Shown here: positions 26,343 to 35,055 of the stretch, piece after piece
Layout: each line of letters begins with the position of its first letter
Numbering within the stretch: position 1 is the stretch's first letter
Translations under genes and position numbers: made by a program
Notes under the pieces: model-generated
Seen by the model: only the letters and a program-made list of their open reading frames with translations
Told to the model about the DNA's origin: nothing
Database searches by the model: none
Origin: Bacteroidales bacterium
GTDB taxonomy: Bacteria; Bacteroidota; Bacteroidia; Bacteroidales; UBA10428
NCBI GenBank assembly: GCA_016938235.1
Contig: JAFGVA010000116.1
Location: forward strand, 62,001 to 126,000
Reading direction: 5' to 3'
Length of the DNA stretch: 64,000 bases

Positions 26343-28130
26343 ATGAAAATCATTTATACTGTATTAGTATTTTTAACTTTGTTTAAGGCAGAACTTAATG
26401 GGCAACAATGTGATTTTAAAATCCAAATGTGGATTAAACAGATAAAGGAAGAATATCCTAATGAAGATATAGATAGAGTTAGCGGCAAAAAAATTGAAAC
26501 AATAGTTTATAATCTATATTCTGATGAATACTTTATCCACTTTTTTAAAAAACCTTTTGACGAGATAAAATTTAAAAAGCTTGAAGTAATTGCTATAAGT
26601 GGTCATAGTGCTGCCTGTACTAGAATAATCCCCGGTAATAATTATGAACTATGTTCGCCAGCTAGAGATGCTTTAGGTATGAACAAAAACTATTATAACA
26701 AGAACTTTAGCTACGAAATTGTAAAAGAAAAAGTAATAGAAATAAGAAGACTTCGATCGGAATACAATGCTCTGCTTAAAAAGTTTGAGAATGATGATTT
26801 AGACATTAATTTCTCCAGTCTAGTAGAATGGGAATCAAATCTTAAAGGTGAATATGCAGTTTTACTTTTACCTTCAGAAATTACGTTAATTTCCAATAAA
26901 ATAATAAGTATAAAACAACAATTAGCAGATAAAGAACTAAATAATAAATTAAACGATATTAAAAAGTTGGAAAATTCTTATAATTCATTAAACAAAGTAT
27001 TATCATTTAAAAATGATTATCGTCAATTGATATTGTCAGCAAGTAACGAATCAAAAAATCAAATCAATCAGGAGACACAAAGCAAAGTAAATAAAATTCT
27101 TGACATCATAATACCTAATGAACTGAAAGAACTAACAGTTAAATCTCAAAATATAAATGAACTAAATATGTTTTATAAAAGCTTTAGTGATAAATATGTT
27201 TCAGTATCAAGTTATCCACAGGTAATAAGCGCAAAGAACGATATAATACAAAAAAAGGTCAATAAAATACTTGAAGATATGGATGATATTGAAACACAGG
27301 TAGAATCATCTAAAATTGTTAATGACTTAGAAAGGATTGAAAAAATATACCTTTCATATATTAACAAAATAAATAATAATGAAATATATGCTCTTCAAAC
27401 TAGAATTTCAAACAGGAAAATTGAAATTAATCGACAAATTAAACTTGCTGAACAAAAAAGACAAGAGGAAATTAAACAACGAATTGCTCGGGAAGAAAGG
27501 GAGAAACAATTAGCAGAGGCAAAAGCAATGGCTGCTTATGGTTTTGATTTCAAATCGGATGGGATAAGTAACGAAGATTTATTAAAGAATATTTTTATAG
27601 GTAATTTTGACGAAATTTCAATTAAAAGAGATGCTATTGAATTCTATTATATTATACATAGTTACATTTATATAAAAGCGAAAAAATACGCATCTTATCT
27701 TCCCGAAAATAAGGAAGAAATTTATGAAATTGAATGTATTGAAACTACTCAGGAAAAAGATTATTGGAGTGGTGTGGTAACTAGCGAATATTGTTCTAAA
27801 TGGGGGGAAGTACCTCAAGGCTATTTTAGTTCTCCGGAACTTTATTCTGCTTATAAGATAATAAGGGATTATGAATTTGATAATAGAAGTTCCAATGTCG
27901 GAGGTACTATATTAGATTTAATCTATGCCAATAAAGGGGGAGGACAAATAAATATGGATCCCTTAAAAAAGGTATATCAAGACGAAAACGTAGCTTATTC
28001 TGATATTGATCATTTATTAGCTTTAAATGGATGTAATAGCAAGTCTATAAGAAGATTTGAAGAGAATTTAATTCGTTTTTCAAAAAATGAATCCCCAATT
28101 ATACTTGATTGTAGTTTAGGTAGTAATTAA
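26343..28130 (+). CDS. large secreted coiled-coil protein, function unknown
   Basis: A 595-residue protein with a signal peptide ending LNGQQC. Residues about 30-125 form a Cys-containing N-domain (ISGHSAACTRIIPGNNYELCSPARDA). About 130-400 is predicted coiled coil (long Lys/Glu/Asn/Ile heptads, ending KLAEQKRQEEIKQRIAREEREKQLAEAKAM). The C-terminal 190 residues are mixed, with paired cysteines (IECIETTQEKDYWSGVVTSEYCSKWGE; LDCSLGSN). The gene is much more A/T-rich than its housekeeping neighbours, with heavy AAT/ATA/AAA use. It lies between a pseudogene and the attC-like hairpin, so it is probably accessory. I recognise no family. A terminator follows at 28305-28346. Confidence 0.72.
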   Translation: MKIIYTVLVFLTLFKAELNGQQCDFKIQMWIKQIKEEYPNEDIDRVSGKKIETIVYNLYSDEYFIHFFKKPFDEIKFKKLEVIAISGHSAACTRIIPGNNYELCSPARDALGMNKNYYNKNFSYEIVKEKVIEIRRLRSEYNALLKKFENDDLDINFSSLVEWESNLKGEYAVLLLPSEITLISNKIISIKQQLADKELNNKLNDIKKLENSYNSLNKVLSFKNDYRQLILSASNESKNQINQETQSKVNKILDIIIPNELKELTVKSQNINELNMFYKSFSDKYVSVSSYPQVISAKNDIIQKKVNKILEDMDDIETQVESSKIVNDLERIEKIYLSYINKINNNEIYALQTRISNRKIEINRQIKLAEQKRQEEIKQRIAREEREKQLAEAKAMAAYGFDFKSDGISNEDLLKNIFIGNFDEISIKRDAIEFYYIIHSYIYIKAKKYASYLPENKEEIYEIECIETTQEKDYWSGVVTSEYCSKWGEVPQGYFSSPELYSAYKIIRDYEFDNRSSNVGGTILDLIYANKGGGQINMDPLKKVYQDENVAYSDIDHLLALNGCNSKSIRRFEENLIRFSKNESPIILDCSLGSN

Positions 28131-28166
28131 CTCCCTTAAAATTTTAAAAAATTAATATATTAAGAA

Positions 28167-28305
28167 TAACGTTTGCTACAACAGCCAATATAGGTAAGCG
28201 TGGAGATAGTGGCTGTATTCAGAATCTCGTGTCCGTTTCAGCGTTTTCCTTGGTGGATAGTAACGGGCTCCGAATACCACGCCTACCCATATTGACAAAC
28301 CGTTA
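28167..28305. repeat. long imperfect palindrome with attC-like architecture
   Basis: The outer arms are TAACGTTTG (28167-28175), CAATAT (28186-28191) and GGTAAGCGTGG (28193-28203) on the left. They pair with CCACGC (28277-28282), TACCCATATTG (28284-28294) and CAAACCGTTA (28296-28305) on the right, leaving unpaired bases only on one arm (for example CTACAACAGC). Inside, TATTC (28216-28220) and GTCCGTT pair with AACGGGC and GAATA, leaving a terminal loop near 28240. The element is clearly more GC-rich than the flanking DNA and has no ORF. A long single-strand hairpin with asymmetric bulges and TAAC/GTTA ends is the form of integron attC sites, but the ends do not fit the classical RYYYAAC/GTTRRRY exactly. 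It could equally be another type of structured repeat or an RNA. Confidence 0.55.
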
Positions 28306-28346
28306 AGGTCAGAAAAGAGGGAGAAACCTCTATCTGGCCTTTTTTT
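28305..28346 (+). terminator. rho-independent terminator
   Basis: AAGGTCAG pairs with CTGGCCTT (one G-T wobble), an inner GAGG/CCTC stem adds stability, and seven T residues follow. It abuts the hairpin at 28167-28305 and overlaps the stop codon of the convergent minus-strand gene. Confidence 0.75.
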
Positions 28347-29388
28347 ATGTTTCCTCGTTGAAAAAAATTTGGTAATAATGCATCCGGCTTTCTTCGTCGT
28401 AGCCTTTTACAATGTTGTCTCTTTTGCCGTGCACATATATATGAAAATTCTTGTCGAGTTTAATTACACTTTTAAAGACTCTTGATTGTTTTTTTACTGC
28501 ATTGTCCGAAATCTCAAATACATCCTGAAGCGCAGTTTTGTTTTCTCTTTCGTAATGTTTCGAGAAGGCTTTAAAGGAATTCATTAATTCTGGTTGTTCC
28601 ATTACTTCCTGAGAGAAGTCCTGCATATCAAAAGTGTCATTTTCCTTAAAAAATTTGGCTGTCTTATTCATGATATCTGCCTGATCTATCCGCGTGATCT
28701 GGAAATCTTCCGGCATTCGTTCTTCGACATACGACTTGCACATATTAATAACATTCTTGGTGTGGAAGAAACTATCGGTACGTTCAATAATTCTTAGAAA
28801 ATCATCATTCCAAAACCTGGCTTCACTCGATTTTTTTAAATTATCCGGAATAGCTACCAGGTAACCATTTTCTTTTTCAATATTGAAGATAAGGCAGCCT
28901 TTATCCAGTTTTTTAAGGCTTATTCCATCGTCAGACCTAATCTCAAAACCATTGTCGTTTGTGTAAATTTTAAGGTAAGTTTCCCTTGATTCCGATTTAA
29001 AGATACCTATAGCATCAACACATTCTCCCTCAACCATGCAATCCTGGAAATATACAACATATAATTCACCGCTTTTTACCTTAGGGTGAAGTGATTGGTT
29101 GTAAAGGTGTTCTGCAATATTTACAGACTGATCATATAATAAATCGGGATCCTCAAATACTGTTGACACATAATTGTATACTTCGTTCATTTGCAAGTCG
29201 GTTTCGTGATGCAGGTTGAAGTATTCATTTGTTTTAAACTGACTGAAAAAGTAGGTTATAAGTAACTGACTTATTGAGTCGTCGGGATGAATAAGAGAAT
29301 TCGATAATCGGATACCCTCTTCGGCGCCTTTATTCCCTACTTTATGTATTGCCAGTGCATCAATATTTGTTGAATCTGTTAAAATCAT
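28345..29388 (-). CDS. nucleoid-associated protein, NdpA family
   Basis: A 347-residue protein of the NdpA/YejK nucleoid-associated family (PF04245): it opens MILTDSTNIDALAIHKVGNK, with LKIYTNDNGFEIRSDDGISL and the later FKVSVI-type strand RVFKSVIKLDKNFHIYVHG near the C-terminus. Length and colinearity fit the Bacteroidota members. These proteins are cytoplasmic and linked to nucleoid structure; the precise role is poorly known. It is convergent with the accessory patch and lies about 100 bases downstream of the histidine kinase gene, probably as a separate unit. Confidence 0.85.
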   Translation of the reverse strand: MILTDSTNIDALAIHKVGNKGAEEGIRLSNSLIHPDDSISQLLITYFFSQFKTNEYFNLHHETDLQMNEVYNYVSTVFEDPDLLYDQSVNIAEHLYNQSLHPKVKSGELYVVYFQDCMVEGECVDAIGIFKSESRETYLKIYTNDNGFEIRSDDGISLKKLDKGCLIFNIEKENGYLVAIPDNLKKSSEARFWNDDFLRIIERTDSFFHTKNVINMCKSYVEERMPEDFQITRIDQADIMNKTAKFFKENDTFDMQDFSQEVMEQPELMNSFKAFSKHYERENKTALQDVFEISDNAVKKQSRVFKSVIKLDKNFHIYVHGKRDNIVKGYDEESRMHYYQIFFNEET

Positions 29389-29489
29389 TTCCGGTTTTTT
29401 TAAGGGACTAAAGATAAAATATATTGCCTCAATTATAGAATAAAAGAGCTTTACAAAATAAAATTCGACTACCGGTTAAAAGTCTGGTT

Positions 29490-30854
29490 TTATTTGTCAG
29501 CCAGCTGAAGTTCAAATGAGAATGTTGTTCCGGTATCTGAGGAACTGCTGACCTGTAATTGACTATTATGTTTATGAATAAAATCATTACATATAAATAA
29601 CCCGAGGCCGGTGCCCATTTCGCCAGAGGTGCCTATGGTTGACTCAGATTTATCAATTTTAAACAAATTATCTACCTGCTCTTTTGTCATGCCTACTCCC
29701 TTGTCAATTACGCTTATAGCTATTTTTTCATTTCTTTGTTCAATGCTGATTTTAACCTCCGATTTTGGGTTACTGTACTTAATTGCATTAGAAATCAGAT
29801 TTCGGAGAACTGTTACAATCATGTTTTTATCGGCAAAAATCATGAAGTTTTCGTTTAAATCAGATACTAAATTGATTTCTTTTTGTTCAGCAACAGAAGT
29901 CAATAGGTCTATTGCTTCACTAATAACTTCCTCAATTGAAATTTTTCCGGGAATAAAGGTGATGTAATTCGATTGTGTTCGGCTCCATTCCAATAAATTC
30001 TCAAGCAGGTCATATGTGTTTTTAGCTGATTTGCGAATTATTTTTATATATTTTAGTTTTTTCTCTTCACTTAAAGCCATGAATTGGTTTGAAAGAATTT
30101 CAGAAAATCCCAAAATAGAATTCATTGGTGTTTTTAAATCGTGTGCCAGAATCGACAGAAATTTGTCTTTATTTGAATTTAGCTTTTGAAGTTCTTTTTG
30201 CTGGGAGCGTATCTCGGTTGTTTGTTCATTCAGCATTTTATTAATGTCATTCAGGTAATTTGTCTGCATAGTAAGTTCCTGGTTTTGCATGCTGATTTGC
30301 TTGTTTAACACTTCCTGGTTCACAACTCCTTTACTCACAATACTGATTAAAAAGTATATGCTTACGCAATATCCTCCGATAATGAATATGGAGCCTCCAA
30401 GACTTTCAAGCAGAAAACTAATTTTGCTGGTGTAGGCTATATATGAAAATAAACTCAGGTACAATAATCCAATAATAATGCTGTTAATCTTTCCCGAAAA
30501 TGTACTTATCAGGGGAGTTAAAATAAGTATGGTTATTGAGTCTCTCAGAAAAATACTGGATATTTGGGGGTTGTTAATATTGATAATAATTGTGAGAAAT
30601 ATATTTAACAGCAAGACATAACCTATTAAACCATAGTTTGTTGATGGTTTTAACCTCTTAGTAATATGCAGGTATAAAGAAATACCAAGTACTAATATCG
30701 AAATTACATTTAATGTATAAATTTTGCTGTTTAAGCTTATAAAAACACTATCCCAGATAAGCGTTGCTGCCCCAAAAAAAATAGTGAAATAATACACTAT
30801 AAGGGCGAGTTTTTTTAGAGATTCAGTAATATCGGGGATTTGTTTTTCTTGCAT
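29490..30854 (-). CDS. membrane-bound sensor histidine kinase
   Basis: A 454-residue kinase. About six transmembrane helices fill residues 15-175 with no large extracytoplasmic loop, so the signal is probably sensed in or at the membrane. A coiled coil (about 180-225) leads to the HisKA domain with phospho-acceptor His238 in LAHDLKTPMNSILGF. The HATPase domain has the N box NLISNAIKYSNP, the G1 box DKGVGMT and the G2 box GTGLGLFICNDF. No response regulator is adjacent, so it is an orphan; its partner must be elsewhere. Confidence 0.92.
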   Translation of the reverse strand: MQEKQIPDITESLKKLALIVYYFTIFFGAATLIWDSVFISLNSKIYTLNVISILVLGISLYLHITKRLKPSTNYGLIGYVLLLNIFLTIIININNPQISSIFLRDSITILILTPLISTFSGKINSIIIGLLYLSLFSYIAYTSKISFLLESLGGSIFIIGGYCVSIYFLISIVSKGVVNQEVLNKQISMQNQELTMQTNYLNDINKMLNEQTTEIRSQQKELQKLNSNKDKFLSILAHDLKTPMNSILGFSEILSNQFMALSEEKKLKYIKIIRKSAKNTYDLLENLLEWSRTQSNYITFIPGKISIEEVISEAIDLLTSVAEQKEINLVSDLNENFMIFADKNMIVTVLRNLISNAIKYSNPKSEVKISIEQRNEKIAISVIDKGVGMTKEQVDNLFKIDKSESTIGTSGEMGTGLGLFICNDFIHKHNSQLQVSSSSDTGTTFSFELQLADK

Positions 30855-30953
30855 AATTGAAGGCTTAAATTAAATTTATTGATTATTTTTTTAAACAGAA
30901 TAATTTTTGGTGGTGACATGCATCACTGTTAATTTTATAGCGAATTCAGAATT

Positions 30954-31763
30954 ATGATACTATTTCCAAATGCAAAGATTAATTTAGGCCTAAATGTTCT
31001 CTCCAGGAGAGATGATGGATTTCATAATATTGAATCGTGTTTTCTGCCGGTAAAGATTTCCGATGTTTTGGAATTTGTAGAAACAAATCAGGAAACAAGT
31101 TTTTATAGTTCGGGAATTAGTATTCCCGGAGAGTCTTCTGAAAATTTATGTGTTAAAGCCTGGGAACTCCTTTATAAAGAATGTAAAATTCCCCGGGTTA
31201 AAATTCATCTGCATAAAATAATACCCATTGGTGCCGGACTAGGGGGTGGTTCATCTGATGCAGCTTTTATGTTAAAGGGTCTAAATGAATATTTTAAACT
31301 TGGACTTCCAGATAAAAAACTCGAAAGTCTGGCAGCTCAGTTGGGTAGCGATTGTGCTTTTTTTATTAGAAACAAACCTACACTGGCCACTGGTAGAGGT
31401 GAAATACTTGAATCCCTCTCCCTGAATCTGGATGCATTTAAAATAGTTTTGGTAAACCCGGGCATTCATGTTTCAACCGCTGAAGCATATAGTGGATTAA
31501 CACCCTGCATTCCCGGGAAACGAATATCCGATATACTGAATTTGCCGATTAGCAAATGGCAGGAATTATTGGTTAATGATTTTGAAAAAACCGTTACAGT
31601 AAAACATCCAAAGATAAAATTAATAAAAGAAGTATTACTTAAACTGGGAGCTGTTTACTCGGCTATGACGGGTAGTGGTTCAACTGTATTTGGGATCTTT
31701 GAAAAAGTGCCGGAAAACCTTGAATCTGCATTTAAAGATACCTTTGTGTGGGTACAAAAATAA
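30954..31763 (+). CDS. ispE: 4-(cytidine 5'-diphospho)-2-C-methyl-D-erythritol kinase
   Basis: A 269-residue GHMP kinase of the MEP isoprenoid pathway. The substrate motif FPNAKINLGLNVLSRRDDGFHNIE opens the protein; the ATP-binding PIGAGLGGGSSDAAFML lies at about residues 90-106, and the GHMP C-terminal motif AMTGSGSTVFGIF near the end. It phosphorylates CDP-ME at the 2-hydroxyl. Length is slightly short but normal for Bacteroidota. It is a single gene ending in a bidirectional terminator. Confidence 0.96.
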   Translation: MILFPNAKINLGLNVLSRRDDGFHNIESCFLPVKISDVLEFVETNQETSFYSSGISIPGESSENLCVKAWELLYKECKIPRVKIHLHKIIPIGAGLGGGSSDAAFMLKGLNEYFKLGLPDKKLESLAAQLGSDCAFFIRNKPTLATGRGEILESLSLNLDAFKIVLVNPGIHVSTAEAYSGLTPCIPGKRISDILNLPISKWQELLVNDFEKTVTVKHPKIKLIKEVLLKLGAVYSAMTGSGSTVFGIFEKVPENLESAFKDTFVWVQK

Positions 31764-31797
31764 AAAAAGCGCCTTTTAATGGCGCTCTTTTTTTATT
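31762..31797. terminator. bidirectional terminator between ispE and the biotin carrier gene
   Basis: AGCGCC and GGCGCT (31768-31773 with 31781-31786) are flanked by seven A residues on the left and seven T residues on the right, serving both convergent genes. Confidence 0.88.
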
Positions 31798-32172
31798 CTA
31801 TTCAAGCTCAATGAGTAATGTTCCTTTTGGTACTTTATCGTTGGCTTTTACATTTACCTTTTTTACTTTTCCGGAAATTGGAGCGAAAAGTGTGTTTTCC
31901 ATTTTCATTGCTTCAAGAATAAGCAATGGAGTGTCTTTACTAACTTTTTGCCCCTCCTTCACCATTACTTTTAATATAGTGCCGGGTATAAAAGATAAAA
32001 TATGATTCTCGTTAGGTTTCGACCATTTCTTTCTATTCTCATACTTTTTATTAAAAAGAGTCCGAAATTTGGTTCCATGCACAATTAGTGTTTGGTACTT
32101 CGCCGTAGTTTTTTCTGAATCAACACTAGTGGTATCTTCAGCTTTTATTTTTTTTTGAGATTTCATTTTCAT
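31798..32172 (-). CDS. biotin carrier protein of an acyl-CoA carboxylase/decarboxylase
   Basis: A 124-residue protein: a basic, Lys-rich N-terminus, a linker region, then a biotinyl domain at about 55-124 with the biotinylation site LEAMKMEN (Lys90) and the mirror motif GKVKKVNVKANDKVPKGTLLIELE. The lysine is modified by biotin ligase and carries CO2 between subunits. It lies 73 bases downstream of the carboxyltransferase subunit on the same strand. No biotin carboxylase (accC) or membrane decarboxylase subunit is present, so it may serve either a propionyl/methylmalonyl-CoA enzyme completed from elsewhere or a decarboxylase. Confidence 0.9.
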   Translation of the reverse strand: MKMKSQKKIKAEDTTSVDSEKTTAKYQTLIVHGTKFRTLFNKKYENRKKWSKPNENHILSFIPGTILKVMVKEGQKVSKDTPLLILEAMKMENTLFAPISGKVKKVNVKANDKVPKGTLLIELE

Positions 32173-32245
32173 GTGTATTAATTAATAATTTTCATTCACA
32201 TGTGACATGTCCGGAAATCCGGTTTTACTGTCATTTATTAATCAA

Positions 32246-33790
32246 TTAAAAAGGTGGTACCCCATGTTTCTTTTTAGGCCCACTAATCGATTTGTTTTTA
32301 GCAACCTCAATAGCATGAATAAGTAGTTTTCTGGTCTCAACAGGTTCAATAACAGAATCGACATATCCTCTTGCCGCAGCAACATACGGATTAGCAAATT
32401 TCTCTTTATATTCTGCAACTTTTTGTTTCCTCATTTCTTCAGGATCTTCTGCTGACATAATCTCTTTACGGAAGATTATATTTGCAGCGCCTTCTGGTCC
32501 CATTACAGCAATCTCTGCTGTTGGCCATGCAAAAACAAAGTCGCTGCGAAGGTGTCGTGAACTCATGGCAATGTAACCGCCACCGTATGCTTTTCTTACT
32601 ATAACAGTAGCTTTGGGTACTGTAGCTTCGCTGTAAGCATATAGTATTTTAGCTCCATGACGGATTACTCCGGCGTGCTCCTGGTCAATTCCCGGTAAAT
32701 AACCTGGAAGGTCAACAAGAGTAATAATAGGAATATTGAAAGCATCGCAGTAACGAATAAAGCGGGCAGCTTTATCAGATGAGTCTACATCAAGAACGCC
32801 GGCAAGAACCAATGGCTGGTTGCAAACAAAACCACAGGTCTCTCCGTTTATTCGACCAAACCCGATAACCATATTTTGTGCCCACAATTCCTGAACTTCA
32901 AGAAAGTCGGAGTCGTCAACAATTGCCTTTACAACATCCCTGATATCATAGGGTTGTTTTGCATCGCCAGGCACAATATTGTCTATATTGTATTTGGCTT
33001 TTGGCAACTTAGGCTCTTTCTTGGGAGCCTTCATATTGTTGTTCCAGGGAATAAAAGAAAGAAGTTTCTCGATTTGTTCGAAGCATTCTTTTTCACTTAC
33101 AGCAAAGAAATGTGCATTACCTGTTATCTCACTGTGTACACGGGCACCTCCAAGGTCTTCCATAGATATTTCTTCGCCCAGAACAGTTTTAATTACTTCG
33201 GGTCCGGTAATAAACATCTTAGATATGTTTTCAACCACAAACACAAAGTCGGTGAGTGCCGGAGAATAAACAGCACCTCCTGCACAGGGACCTAAAATAA
33301 CTGATATTTGAGGAATAACACCAGATGACAAAGTGTTTCTGAAGAATATTTCACCATAGCCGGCAAGTGAATTCACACCTTCCTGGATACGTGCTCCACC
33401 AGAGTCATTGATACCGATAAGCGGCATGCGCATTTTAAGTGCATGATCCATAATTTTGGTGATTTTTCGCGCGTGCATAAGTCCCAGAGAACCTCCGGCA
33501 ACTGTAAAATCCTGCGCAAAAATTGCAATTGGCTCGTCGTTAATTGTTCCTGTTCCTATAACAACACCGTCGCCATGCAGCACTTTTTTATCCATATTAA
33601 AATCGCGTGCTTCATGCTCCACAAATAAATCGTATTCGTGGAAGGAGTCCCGATCGAGTAAAGAAACTATACGTTCTCTTGCGGTAAGCTTACCCATTGA
33701 GAGTTGCTTCTCAATAGCTTTTTCACCGCCACCCATTTGAACTTCTTCACGCTTCTTTTTAAGCTCCTGGATTTTCTTTTTAAGTGGCAT
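32246..33790 (-). CDS. acyl-CoA carboxylase carboxyltransferase subunit (propionyl/methylmalonyl-CoA type)
   Basis: A 514-residue carboxyltransferase with two crotonase-like halves. Landmarks are GGGEKAIEKQLSMGKLTARERI, INDSGGARIQEGVNSLAGYGEIF (first oxyanion region), GPCAGGAVYSPALTDF and, in the second half, LVDLPGYLPGIDQEHAGVIRHGAKILYA and RKAYGGGYIAMSSR. These are shared by PccB and by MmdA, the alpha subunit of methylmalonyl-CoA decarboxylase; sequence alone does not decide. MeaB, encoded at 59054, supports an active methylmalonyl-CoA pathway. The start at 33790 (MPLKKKIQELKKKREE) is typical. Confidence 0.92.
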   Translation of the reverse strand: MPLKKKIQELKKKREEVQMGGGEKAIEKQLSMGKLTARERIVSLLDRDSFHEYDLFVEHEARDFNMDKKVLHGDGVVIGTGTINDEPIAIFAQDFTVAGGSLGLMHARKITKIMDHALKMRMPLIGINDSGGARIQEGVNSLAGYGEIFFRNTLSSGVIPQISVILGPCAGGAVYSPALTDFVFVVENISKMFITGPEVIKTVLGEEISMEDLGGARVHSEITGNAHFFAVSEKECFEQIEKLLSFIPWNNNMKAPKKEPKLPKAKYNIDNIVPGDAKQPYDIRDVVKAIVDDSDFLEVQELWAQNMVIGFGRINGETCGFVCNQPLVLAGVLDVDSSDKAARFIRYCDAFNIPIITLVDLPGYLPGIDQEHAGVIRHGAKILYAYSEATVPKATVIVRKAYGGGYIAMSSRHLRSDFVFAWPTAEIAVMGPEGAANIIFRKEIMSAEDPEEMRKQKVAEYKEKFANPYVAAARGYVDSVIEPVETRKLLIHAIEVAKNKSISGPKKKHGVPPF

Positions 33791-33960
33791 AAGTAGATTG
33801 TTAATTAATACTATTTTTAATACTTGGTCTGATTAATTGCGGTACAACATTACTAAAAAGGAGTAAATTAAGGAAATGTTTTAATGTGAAAAATTTGTAT
33901 GTATCAGTAAATTAAGATTATACGTTGAATAAAAAATATTAATTCTAAATATTTACAATG

Positions 33961-35055
33961 TTATTTTGGAGCCAGTCTGTATAATATTACGGCAATAACA
34001 GAATACAATACATTAGGTATCCAAGAAGCAACCAGTGGTGATAATGAACCACTTATTGCAAATTCTGAACTGAATTTCATAAATAAAATATAGGATGTAC
34101 TTAGCAAGAGGCCAATAGCAATGTGCATTCCTATTCCTCCTCTCACCTTTCTTGACGAAACCGAAACACCGATTAGTGTAAGTATAAAGGTTGAAAATGG
34201 AACCGCTGTTCGTCTGTATTTCTCAATAAGTAAGGTGTTTACATGCGAAGATCCTTGTAAAAGCTGGGTTGAAATATATTTGTTTAATGTTTCTTTGTCC
34301 ATTGCCTCAATAGCATTATCCCGCATTTTAAATTCCTCCGGGTCGAGGTTAATAGTAGTGTCAATAGCTCTTCCTGTTTCAATTACCTCACCATCTTCTG
34401 TGAAATTTCGAATCATATAGTTCCTGATTTTCCATTTGTCTGTGGCTGTATCCCACCTTACATCTTGTGCCATAAGTTTTGAAACAAGTTTACCGTTTTC
34501 AAATTTTTCCATGGAAAATTTTCTGCCATAATCGTTTGCTGTACTATAGCTTTCGAGATATACATATACTCCCGGGTCAACCTGTTTATGAACATTACGG
34601 TCTTTAAATGTTTTTGAGGAGGTATGATAATATTTCTCTTCAAACTGAAATCGCTCATCATTGGCCTTGGGAATCACGTTGTTGTTCATATAGATATTTA
34701 ATACAACAATAATAGTTGAAGCAATTAAATAGGGAACCATCAGACGGCGGAAACTTACGCCACTACTCAAAATAGCTATAATCTCTGTGTTGTAGGCCAT
34801 TCTCGATGTAAAGAAAATAACCGCAATAAAGGTGAAAAGGGGCGCAATTAATGCTGCAAAATAGGGTATGAAATTCAAAAAATAATCAAACATAATTACC
34901 TTTGGCGGAGCTTCATTTTCCATGAATTCGTCCAGTTTTTCTGAAAGGTCGAAAACAATGGTAATGAACATTATCATTGCAATTGCAAAAAAGAATGTTC
35001 CCAGGAACTTCCTGATAATATAAATATCAATTTTACATAAACCCGGTATACTCAT
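33961..35055 (-). CDS. LptF/LptG-family permease
   Basis: A 364-residue integral membrane protein with N-terminal helices (about 15-35, 55-85, 100-125), a large periplasmic beta-jellyroll (about 130-280) and C-terminal helices (about 285-360). The start KIDIYIIRKFLGTFFFAIAMIM and SRMAYNTEIIAILSSGVSF are characteristic. LptF and LptG form the transmembrane part of the lipopolysaccharide exporter with the LptB ATPase. Only one of the pair is here. It overlaps the end of tgt by 4 bases (ATGA-type), so the two are translationally coupled. Confidence 0.92.
   Translation of the reverse strand: MSIPGLCKIDIYIIRKFLGTFFFAIAMIMFITIVFDLSEKLDEFMENEAPPKVIMFDYFLNFIPYFAALIAPLFTFIAVIFFTSRMAYNTEIIAILSSGVSFRRLMVPYLIASTIIVVLNIYMNNNVIPKANDERFQFEEKYYHTSSKTFKDRNVHKQVDPGVYVYLESYSTANDYGRKFSMEKFENGKLVSKLMAQDVRWDTATDKWKIRNYMIRNFTEDGEVIETGRAIDTTINLDPEEFKMRDNAIEAMDKETLNKYISTQLLQGSSHVNTLLIEKYRRTAVPFSTFILTLIGVSVSSRKVRGGIGMHIAIGLLLSTSYILFMKFSSEFAISGSLSPLVASWIPNVLYSVIAVILYRLAPK

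Noticed and set aside
28167-28305. Reading the hairpin as the end of an insertion sequence
   Set aside because: The inverted arms belong to one compact hairpin of 139 bases with no transposase frame between them.
28431-28445. Short AT repeat ACATATATATGA inside the NdpA-like gene
   Set aside because: It is coding sequence of a conserved protein; no regulatory meaning is supported.
31748-32005. 85-codon plus-strand frame overlapping the end of ispE
   Set aside because: It crosses the bidirectional terminator and is antisense to the biotin carrier domain.
32876-33295. 139-codon open frame on the plus strand
   Set aside because: Antisense to the conserved carboxyltransferase gene; no sign of an independent protein.
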